Shown here in pieces: positions 11,601 through 23,600 of a DNA stretch of 64,000 bases (position 1 is its first letter; the number at the start of each line of letters is the position of its first letter). The stretch is from Leptasterias polaris (taxonomy: Eukaryota; Echinodermata; Asteroidea; Forcipulatida; Asteriidae). The position numbers were made by a program, and so were the translations under genes. The DNA lies in assembly GCA_037783415.1 (NCBI GenBank), contig JAZGTN010000052.1:2790001-2854000 (forward strand), in the 5' to 3' direction. The notes under the pieces are model-generated. The model ran no database searches, was not told the DNA's origin, and saw only the letters and a program-made list of their open reading frames with translations.

Positions 11601-14600
11601 GTACAAAAATCTCTGGACATATGCTGGACATAACCTTTAAATACTTCTATATTACTTCATCTTGATATATGTGACTATCTGTTTTCTTCAAAAGATGTTA
11701 ATTTTGCATTGAGGATAAATAAAACAATTTGGTTTTTACCCTTACACCGATGTGTATAAAGCACTGTATACTCAGTACTTTTTCGTGTTCTGTGAAAAAA
11801 AATCCACAGGCAAATTCGAACCCACGACCTTTGCATTTCTAAAAAAGGTGTTTTACCACTAGACCACCGAGCTAGCCCGGTGGCTAGAGGCAATTCCAAT
11901 CCTATGTGTTAGCAGCGGGTACGGCAACGATCTAATAGATGTTCATTTGGAATCGGGGGAAAAAGAATATTACACCGATATGTGTTAAGCACTGTATACT
12001 CAGTACTTTCCCGAGTTCTGTGAAAAATCTCTAAGTTTAACCAAAATTATTGTCGCTTTTACCAGGACCTTTGAAGATTCAGGATCAAGATCTGATTCAA
12101 GCTGTAAGTACCCAATCAAAACCAAAACTTACAAATTTTACTGGTTGTTACAGAGTCAATGTCTTCAGTCGTTTAGAAACTGAATGTCTTGCATTCTGTT
12201 TTATCTCAGCAGGCAATAATTCTCATGGTGAAAGTTACTGTTATTGACTTTATATTAAAAAGGCTGCATCAGTAATGTATTATACCTATAACACTAACCA
12301 TCCGAATCCTTCAAAATCCAACTGCATGTTTTGTTTGATTCTGTTGGACTGAAAACTGCACTAGTATATTGAATGTGCTTTCGCATTGGCTCAGCCATAC
12401 CACCATTGGGCCCATATTGTAACTTCTTTATCTTTATTTGTCTTCATCAGTCTTTGATAGAAGCAGTGTCATTGTTGGACGTGCTTTGTAGTCTGGACAA
12501 TGCCCTCGTGGCTAAGATCTTCCCAGCCATTAAAGGATTGCACAGCCATCTGATTGAAGACAACCTCTACCCCAGGGTTCTACTTACACTCCTTCAATTC
12601 TTCATTCACCATAGTAAGGGAAAGAACTTTCAGGACGGGTGTGGGGAGGAGGGGGGATTTGAAATATTTTTGCCTGAAATGGTATATTTTGTGAGAAATG
12701 AGTAAAAGAAAAAACTGATTGTGGAGTCCGAAATCCAATGTTTACAAACAGTGAAATCAGTGATAGGTTTGAACTATTTCCTATTTTTCTTGTGATTCTA
12801 ATGACCGATTGAGCTTAAACTTGCACAGGTTTGCAAAGTTCTTACCAGTGCCAAAGCTTCCGTGAAATAGTTTTAACGGAAATATTATCAGAGTCAAGAA
12901 AACAGCTATTAAAGACCTCACTGGTTTCCAACACCCCCATCCCCTGCCAATCAAACTTGTTGGCTAACTGGGGACCCAGTAGCTAGTGGAACCTTCCTGC
13001 ATTTGTGTAATTCCTGGGGTAACTCATGCACTTAAAAGATGGGTCCACATAATTTGCTGAAACTTTCACAGGTTGATTGTATGGTGTGTTTTATTGATGG
13101 GAATGAAATTGTTCTCACAAATATCAATTATGTTGCATGAAGACAACTTTCGAAACAATAAATCTCCAGAGGATTTGATGGTAATTATCAACGGTATACC
13201 AAGCTTTTTTTGTTACCTAGGTGAGATGGTGGTCTACGAACCAATGCCTGCTTATGAGTATTTCTTCGGCGAAATCTTGGCTACACGTTACAGTGACCCG
13301 GCTGTTGCATTTGACACAGTCATGTTCTGTCAAGATAACCTGCACAAACTTTGCCTGGAGACACATATTCTGGAGAAGTTCTTCCCAAATTTGTTGAAGG
13401 TGAGATTTGAAAGTTTTTCTATGTGGGTTTTGAGGCATTGCATGGTGAGGTATCAATGTATATTCAGTTTGCGGTAATACCATGTGTATAAGATCTACAG
13501 TTGTACTTGCTGTGTAGATTTCTTTTTGAGAACTTGCCTTGCTGTTGTTTTTCTTGTAAACCTGATATTAACCTTTTGTCTACAGGAAAACTAATTTTTT
13601 TCTTTCTGTATTTTGTTGTTGTAGATTTTCTATAAGTGTAAATATTATTATTGTTAACTTCTGTCATTCTATTATTTGTTTTTAACCATATAGACCATGT
13701 GTAACTGTTGCTTACAAAAACAGTGGCTGTGTACATTCCAGGGTCTTTCTGGCAGGCAAGATACTACACTGGTCTACAGGAAATTCAAGTGTTATAAAAG
13801 TAACAGCTGAACAAGTTTTAAGATGTGCCCCCTTTCTTCATATCAAAAGTTGATAAAAATGAGGCGATACAATGCGATCGGCATTAAATTTGAAATTTGA
13901 TGTTTTCTTCCATTGAGTTGTGTACAAATCGTGCCGGCAGGAAGTCCAGGCTCGCTGGTTCTTTTGTCAGAGGTTACACTATATCGATGTGAGCACTGTA
14001 TACTCGGTACTTCCTCAAGTCCTGTTGGATAAACAAAACTCCACAGGCATATTACTCGGGTGGGATTCGAACCCACAACCTTTTCCATTCTAGCAGATGT
14101 CATACCACTAGACCACTAAGCTTGTTTCGTATCTACTGTCAATCTCTTGTTCCTCATTTGTTAATGTGTACATTTGACTGGATTGGACAGCGCCATCATT
14201 TATCTACCAGAAGTAAATTATCACATTATTATTTCTCGGTTTCTTCAGATTTTAGCTTGGAATCCTCGCACATTTCTGACCGAGTTTCTGGATATAATAC
14301 CCACCATGATCTCACCACGGACTGCAATCGAAGTGAGTTTCCAAAAACGCTTGAGATAAAAAAGGGGACATGGTCTCTGATGGCAAACTTTTAATCAGTT
14401 TCTTAGTTGTTATGTTTTAAAAAAAATATTTGGAAGGATATTAAATTTGTTTATTTATCTTAAAGATCTCAAATGACATAGAGCGCTTGAAAAAAAAGGC
14501 AAAGATCAGATGAAAAATTCCTGCTCTAGTTGGTTTAGAGAAACTTTTTTATTAAAGGCACTGAACACGTTTGGTAATTACTCAAAATATATATTAGCAT

Positions 14601-17600
14601 AAAAACTTACTTGGTAACCAGCAACGGAGAGCTGTTGATAGTATAAAACATTGTGAGAAACCACTCCCTCTGAAGTAACGTAGTTTTTGAGAAAGAGGTA
14701 ACTTCTCACTAAAATAATAAAAGACTTCATGCATGAAGCCTTTTATTAGCATCTGAAAGCACACAAAATTGTGCAACAAGGGTGTTTTTTCTTTCTTTAT
14801 TTTCTTGCAACTTCGATGACTGATTCAGCCCAAATTTTCACAGGTTTGTTATTTTATGCATATGTTGAGATACACCGAGTGACAATACTGGTCTTTGATA
14901 ATTACCAAACATGTTCAGTGCCTTTACAATTGGAATGCTACCATAAAAAGACCAAGCAAAGTGCATTTTAGAAAATAAATGCGTATACAATGGGAAACTC
15001 TGTGAAATAGCACCAAGGCTAAATGCACAGGAATATTGGTCAAGGTTTCATCAGAAGAATAGCTCATGAAAAATGAAAAAGTTTAAACAGTTCCGTCTTT
15101 ATTTTCTCTCAGATGCTCCACTCATTACTAGATCTTCCATGTAAGACCATTGCCTTGGAGGCCAGCCAGCAATCCCAACGCCTCGTCACCCAACAGTCCT
15201 CCGATAACTACCTCATGCCTGAACCTAACGTCAGACTGTCAGCTTGTGTGGATGCCTACAAAAACCCTGAGCATAAACCATGGTTTAACTTCATCCTCCG
15301 CCGACAGAGTGGACAGGGGGATACAATAAGCAAGTAAGTGACAGTGCTGTTAGTGTGGTGCAGTTTGGGCGGAGGAGACACGGGGGGGTTCAGACCCTCA
15401 TTTTTCCCATCAACGAAGGAAGATAGAAAAAGGAGTTCTGACCAAGTAAAGTTGTTTTGCAGACCCGTGTTACAGTCCCATTACAAACAAATTTTTACTG
15501 AACTAGTTAGAGCTAAATTTCAGTTTCCTATTTTAAGGCTCTGCTTACTGTCTAAGCAAAACATTTGTACTCTAGGAAGCAGCAAAATCAGCACTTATCA
15601 TGAACATATTTCACAGGCTAGCGGGAATTTGTCGCTTTTGTGCAGGCATACCTCAAGCTACTAAGCACTTTTCACTTACACAGCTAGTGCAGAGATTCAG
15701 CACTTACCCTGTAAGCAGAGAATGATGACTGTAAGCATAGAATTCTGCAAAAAGCAGAGCCTGGAAATTTGGCCCATTTCATCAGGGGTAGCAAGTGTGA
15801 GGGGGGACGGGGAAGGTTAAAAACTTGGGAGCTCTCCTTCCCTAAAACTTTTGTTAGTTTGGAGTGGGAATTTATTGGGGGACTGAGATGTGGGGGGAAG
15901 GGAAAGGAGAACTTTTTGGAGAAGGGGAAGGTTAGGAGTTCATCAGGGTGGTCGGGTATGGGAGAGGGTAAAGTTAGGGGCTTGGAACTCCCTTCCACCC
16001 AATGAACATTATGGGGAATGAAAGGGGAGTTGGAGTTTGCCAAGGGTGGTCGGTGATGGGGGAAGGGAAGGTCAAGGACAGTTTTGGAGCTTGGATATTG
16101 GAGCCTCTGCTCCCACCCAGTTTCAAAGCTTTTCGAGAGATCATTCCAAGAAAAGATCTGTATCAAACAAGAACAGTGTTTCACACTTGGGGGAACCCTG
16201 TTCTTAAGAATCTTCCATGTATAAAGGAAGATGATCAGAACATGCCGAAGAATTTAAATATCTGCTTTTAACCAACAAGAACAAGTCCCTAGATGTTTAT
16301 TACACCAGGTTGCTAAGGTCAGCCCTTGATGAAAGTTGGAAAGAAGACCACATCTCCAAAACAGTTTTGTATGGAGATCTACCTTAAAAACGCCACACAA
16401 ATCAGAAAAAGGAGACTTAAATTTGCTGGACATTGCAAGAGAAGTACAGACCAAGTGGTGTCAGATTTGGTGCTGTGGCAACTGACACATGAAAAGAGGA
16501 GCACAAGAAGACCAAACAAGACATACATTGACCAACTATGTGAAGACTCCAACCTGACCTGCAACTGCATGCTTGACTGGAACATTTTGAAAGCCATCAC
16601 AAATGTCCGGTGGAAGCCGGTTTTTAGTTTTTAGTTGTAGATCTTCTATTAAAAACTTGGAATAAATGAGTATTTTGGATTGTTTACTGCAGGCTTGGAT
16701 TTTTACACCAGCTGTTGTCAGATACTTCCTCCTATCCTAGAGTTGTACCAGTCTCCCAGGCAGTGCCACTCCTCTTGAGGTAGGCTTGTTTATTGTACGT
16801 TTCCAGTACTTGTATGATTTCTGTGGTGTGTCGTGGCCGATCTGTCTAGTTCACCGAACCCAAGCTCTGGTGTTGTCAGCAGCAGAGTGTGGGTTCGAAT
16901 CCTAGTCATGACACTTGTGCCCTTGAGCAAGGCACTTAACCGTAATAGCTTCGTAAAAAGTTGGGAAGGTAGTGCATTCTGCTTTACCAGCCAGGCTCCT
17001 AGTAGATGATACCCACGCCTACATCCTTACGGACTGTAAAGGGGGTAACCCAGTTTCAGCCCCAGGAGTAGGTGGCAACGTGCCCCTGGCGACAGTTAAT
17101 TTTAGTCAATAGCCCAAATCAGTTACCGATAAGTGTAGCCCTCACCTTGAAGTGGCAGTCTGTGGCCTTGTGATGTTAGCTGATCTCTCATTAAAAAAAC
17201 AGGAAAAAAGAAAAGAAAGACAAAATAAGTTCAAGGAAATCACAAAAGTAAATTAAGTTCCTGAAATGTTTGAAGCCAGATAAAAACTGGTTGGCTGCTG
17301 AGGTTGTTTAGCCTTAGCCGCAGCCATACATGCCATAGTCGCCAGTTTGAACCCTGCCTGACTATGTTGTGTGTCATTGCTGGGTTGACTGGCTGACCAG
17401 AACTTATTATGATGGTTAGAATCCTAGGCCCAATTTTATAGAGCTGCTTAAACAGCAAATATTGCTGAACAGTTTTTGCCCAGCAAAAAGAAGCAGGATA
17501 CCAGTCACAGATGGTGCATGTGGAATAGTATTTTGGTTGGTTAACTTATTCTGGTAAGAGTAATTTTATTGTGCTGAGTTTTTTTGTTTGTGCTTAAGTA

Positions 17601-20600
17601 GCTTTAAGAAATTTGGCCCTGGTCAAAGACACTTGACTATCGTTATTTCTCAAATTATTTTTTTCAGGGCCAGGGGTCGATTTCACAAAGCACTAAGATT
17701 CATCTTAAGATGAGTTATCAGTATTACCATAGTAATTTGTATTGTGACATCACTCTTTGCTAAGCAACTGCGATGGATTTGCAGTTAAGATCAATCTTAA
17801 CTCTTTGTGAAATCGAGCCCTGGTCTGTTATTTGTTAATATATATATTTTTTTCTGCACAGATTGTATTTCCAGACGGTTCTTTCCAACGCTGACAATGC
17901 TCTCCTCTGCCAGCTTGTCCCAGTCATGTTGGAAAGGGCGGGTCTCCTGTTCGGAATCCCGTCATTTAGGAACGAGGTACAAAAGTAAGTTCAACTTTGC
18001 TCCATTTGTGTTCGATAGTTAAAATGTCATCAGTTCGGTTTCAGATTGTATGACTCAGTTAGAGACCTTCGGTGAAGTGAGGCCGTAGAAGACTTACTGG
18101 GTAAACTTAATGTTCTCGGAAATGAGCGGATGCTGTAAAACATGTTAAGCAATGAAAAATTACCTGGTACGTCTGCTGCCACCAGGTGTCGCAAGTCTCC
18201 CATTGGATGCCACCAATGTACTGGCTGTTTTTGAAATTGTTTGATGTAAAAATGTCTTACTCTTTGCATGTCTTTGCACTAGGAATGGTTTCAATACATA
18301 ATTACATAAGAATTCATGTCGCTTGGCAATTCTTTCGCATTTGATGCTTTCTTTGAAAGTCGTTTTGAAAACAACTGAGTTGGAATGAACGTGTGGAATA
18401 ATTGCCCAAATCTATAGTATCTCTTATAAGGGTGAATGTTATGAGAGTTAATAGAGGTAAAGGATCAAGTTTGCTTGGTGTTTTCCTCCCGTTTTCACCT
18501 CTGTGGACCAATGGTTCGAAATTTAGTCCAGGTATCTCACCAAACTTTCCAATAATTAAATGTGCTATAATTATTGTGTAAATTCTCTTGATTGCTTTTG
18601 ATTATATTTGCATTTCATAAACAATCATTTTCTTTCTTGTTCAATGCTCATTTTTTGCCATGGATTTTTAAATATTACTGCCTGTGACTTACACAATTTA
18701 ATTATACAATTATTTTTGATTTTGCTTCTCATGCATTGTACAGTATTGCATATTTTTGCTGTTATTTGTTATACTTGAGAAAATAGAATTAGCTGTTGCA
18801 AACTGCTTACCAACCAAAAGGACCTGTGGTATAAATGCAAAAAATAAGTTAGTGGCCTGACGTTTCGACCCTAGCAGAGTCTTTCTCGAAGGCTAAATGA
18901 CAACACACAACACACATACAAGCAGACAAGAGTTGCAAGAGTAGTCAAGTGGAAATACATGAATAGAGAGAGTGGAGGGAGAAAAGCAGAAAGCATTCAG
19001 AGAAGGCAGGGGGTAGGCAGGGATTATGAAGACAAAGGGGGGGGGGGGGGTTTATACTGTTATACTTGTAATACTTTTGTGGATATATTTGTATACTTTG
19101 TTTAGAACTTTTTTGCTATTATATTTTGGATATATAATTTTTTTTATATGACTGCTTGTGATTTACAAAACTATATTACTCAAAATAGTTTTGTTTTTGG
19201 TTCTCATTCATTGTATAACATTGTATATTTTACTGTGACATTTATACTTGTGATACTTTTGGGGTATATTTGTATATTTTGTTTTGGTGACTTTTTTGAT
19301 ATATTTTTGTGCCTTCTCATGTGATGGTATTTGAAAAATATATGTGCTTTTATTTATAAATCTGTGATTCTAGCTATTTGTAATCCCTGTTGTAGTCATG
19401 TTTTACTCATGTACTGGCATTTTGATTTGTGTAAATAATGAAATATATAAATTATAAATAAAACACAAACCGATGATAAACATTCAATTTTTTTAAGGGT
19501 CTTAGCTGAGGAGTTGCTTGCATTGTTTAAGCAATGCCCATCTCTCATCATGGACCTCAAGACGGAACTCCTGGACTTCATCGGTGCTCTGAGAAACATT
19601 GATAATAAGGAGGACTTCTTTGCCCATGTGGTAAGCTCTTGTGAATTTTAAACATTCCTTTATTATAGTGGAGTGTCGTGGACGGGTGTTCTAAGGCGGT
19701 GAACACAAGATATGTAATTTACAGAAGGTGGGCTTGAATCCTGGCCTGGCCATTTGCAAAAACTTGCTGCTATATAATTGGGTCTCATAGTTCAAAAAAA
19801 CGTTTGCATGCCTGCCCCCCAAAACAATGAGCACTTTTAGATGCCTGTTTGGTGTGATAAAGCACTATGGCTATGTGCCAGTGCAACAACATCATATCTC
19901 GATTTCGTAAAAACATTGCAGCATGCACACAAAAATGCTTAATGCAAAAAACAATTGGTATTGAGCAAAAGCACACAATTTATAATTTAAATCTGAAAGC
20001 TAACCGGTTAAACTTCATGCCAGTGCAAGTCCTCCAGAGAAATTTGTCCACCCCCCCCCCTGTAAATCAGCATTGCTTGAAATAAGCAGGTGTATGAATA
20101 AAATTGAAATTGTCATTGTATTTATTATAGCAGGACCCTCCGTTGAAAGTTTTAGCTAATTTGACAAATTAAGTGAAACTTTCACAGAGTGGTTGGATGG
20201 TGTGTTTATTTGATATTTTTAATTTTTATTTAAATGTTTTTAATAATGTATACACGTTTTAGCTCCTGATTGTGTGTGTGACCTTTTTACTGTCAAAAGA
20301 CAACATAGAAATAGCCTGAGGTCCACAGGTGAAATACTACTCGAGTATTCTAGGGGTAGGATGCTGCACTCTTTTGGTGATCGAGCCTTTGTTTCGGCTG
20401 CTCCAAAGTTGTGGAACGCACAACCACCTTTTTACCGGGGGGGGGGGGGGGGGGGGGGGTGGGTAATTCACTGGGGTCTTTCAAGGCCAAGTTAAAAACT
20501 CATTGTTCAGGGAGGCATATATTCTGTAATTAAATTTGTATGATGTTTTTGTTCCCCCACATTTAGGGGTTAGGGTGTCTGCCTTTTATGATCTTTGTGT

Positions 20601-23600
20601 AATTTTTTGCCACATCTGTATGGAGTTGGTACATTTTTGTATTTTTAGGCTGTATTGTGTCTATTTTGATGTAATTTTTATTATTTTGTATTTTATGTAA
20701 TATTTAATGTAATTCTTATTGTAGTTTGAGTCTTCGAACATCCTCGGATGGAGAGGACGCCTAGAAATGTCATAAATTATTATATTATTATTCTATCAGA
20801 AGATTGAAATTAATTTACTCTTCCAAAAACCAATAATGTGATTTACCTTTACCATACCCTGTCCAGGTATGGGTAGTTGGTGACTACACATCTACTGTCT
20901 ATGATAGCAGATGCAACACGCAAGTCATTATTAAATTTTATGAGGTAAGTATCAAAATTAGAACATCAGTGTTCTGAGCACCGGCCTTATTGGTTAGTGG
21001 TGGCTATGTGCGCTATATAAGACAATATTATCATTATTATTACATATCTGTAACCCTCCTGCTGTCTATTGTCTGTCTGACCATTGAATATCTCCTATGG
21101 TTTTGGATGATTTGTACACTATGCTAGCCTTCAATATAATATCATTTGGTGAATACATCGGCACAGTACACAGTCAACCCTCCTACTGACTAATCATTCA
21201 ATATCATCCGCTATGGTTTTGGATGGCAGATAAGCTATGCCAGCCTGCACTACGATATAATGTGGTGAATGCTTCGACACAGTACACAGTCAACCCTCCT
21301 ACTGACTAATCATTCAATATCATCCGCTATGGTTTTGGATGGCAGATAAGCTATGCCAGCCTGCACTACGATATAATGTGGTGAATGCATCGACACAGTA
21401 CACAGTCAACCCTCCTACTGACTAATCATTCAATATCATCCGCTATGGTTTTGGATGGCAGATAAGCTATGCCAGCCTGCACTACGATATAATGTGGTGA
21501 ATGCATCGACACAGTACACAGTCAACCCTCCTACTGACTAATCATTCAATATCATCCGCTATGGTTTTGGATGGCAGATAAGCTATGCCAGCCTGCACTA
21601 CGATATAATGTGGTGAATGCATCGACACAGTACACAGTCAACCCTCCTACTGACTAATCATTCAATATCATCCGCTATGGTTTTGGATGGCAGATAAGCT
21701 ATGCCAGCCTGCACTACGATATAATGTGGTGAATGCATCGACACAGTACACAGTCAACCCTCCTACTGACTAATCATTCAATATCATCCGCTATGGTTTT
21801 GGATGGCAGATAAGCTATGCCAGCCTGCACTACGATATAATGTGGTGAATGCATCGACACAGTACACAGTCAACCCTCCTACTGACTAATCATTCAATAT
21901 CATCCGCTATGGTTTTGGATGGCAGATAAGCTATGCCAGCCTGTACTACGATATAATGTGGTGAATGCATCGACACAGTACACAGTCAACCCTCCTACTG
22001 TATGACCATATTTTGATATCTTTTGAAATTTGAAAGGATGATCGTTAATACATTGGTTTGATTTTCATTGGTAATTTTAATTGAGAAAAACTTTCAAATT
22101 GAATGGATCACTTTGGGCACTAGGTGGCCACCCACATTCTGCGTCATTTTGTATTGTTTACCTAGTTCTTAGCATGTGCAATTACCAGTCTGCTGCTACC
22201 TAGTGTCCTCAAAGGCCAACCCATTGAGTTAACAGAATGTTTGATGTATCTAAATGTTATAGAAACTAAGGTTTGCAATGTCACAATGTACATTGTGTGT
22301 TACATTATCGCAAATGAGCCACTCAGTGTGATGGATAAAAAGGGGGAAAGGGGTAAAAGAAGAGGCAATCAAAAAGTAGAACGATGACTGTTGAAAATGT
22401 GTTGAATTGGTAGATGCAATAAGAGGCAGGGGAGCAGGATACAGGTAGTGAATTCCACACTAAAGCTTTGATGATTCGGGAAAGAACCAGCGTTGAAATA
22501 GCTTGATGTGTTGATCGGTGCTCTGAACATCTGCAGGACAAATCAAAACAAATCACCCCCCCCCCCCCCCAGCAAATAAAAAGAATCCAGAATGTTTAGT
22601 ACCTAGAATGTTTTCCCCACAAGCCAAAGTTTCAAATTCCATGTAACAGGCCTGGAATTTCATCATTGAGAGGGCAAGGCCATTTTCATTTTGCAAAGGG
22701 TACTTCCATTGGAAAATCTTTAAGTCTATGGGAATCTTTTGAAGAGGCACCAAGGATAATTCCGGCCTGATGTAATATCTTGTATCTGCAGGCTCTTGAG
22801 ACATTGTTGTATGAAGTGTCGGCACTGGTTCAATCCTCTAGCATTGGACGCATTCCTTACTCCGCAAGACTCCTTACTGTGTGCATGACAGCACTAGCTA
22901 AGGTAGGTAACCAGTCTCCCTTATCCACAAGGTTTTAATCATACTCGTGGTGTTTTGTGGCCTAGCGGTGAAGCAAACTGGACTCGGGCTCGGATGTTTC
23001 TGATCAGCAGAGTGTGGGTTCCAGTCCTGGTCTTGACACTTGTGTCCTTAACCAAAACACCTAACCATTATTGCTTCAAGAAAATGCTGATTTCAAAATA
23101 GTCTCTCTCCAGCTTGAGTCAGGAAAATGCTAATTTCAAAATTGTCTCTCTCCAGCTTGAATCAAGAAAATGCTCATTTCAAAATGGTCTCTCTCCAGCT
23201 TGAATCAAGAAAATGCTAATTTCTAAATAGTCTCTCTCCAGCTTGAATCAAGAAAATTCTCATTTCAAAATGGTCTCTCTTCATCTTGAATCAAGAAAAT
23301 GTTCATTTCAAAAAGGTCTCTCTCAAGCTTGAATCAAGAAAATGCTAATTCAAAATGGTCTCTCTCAATCTTGAATCAAGAAAATGCTAATTTCAAATAG
23401 GTCTCCCCATGTTGAATGAAGAAAATACTCATTTAAAAATGATCTCTCTCCAGCTTGCCTCCCGTTGTCAAGACCTCATCCCGCGGGTTCTTCTCTGTCT
23501 CACCAAGGTCTCCCAGCAACAGATGAGGAGCTGTACTGAAGACGAGCACAAGAAGGCTTTGATGGATAGGGCCAGTGAGCTCATCGACGTCCTGAAATTG

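Noticed and set aside
23082..23455. CRISPR-like repeat array
   Set aside because: Units are contiguous 43-bp tandem repeats without unique spacers, in an animal intron.
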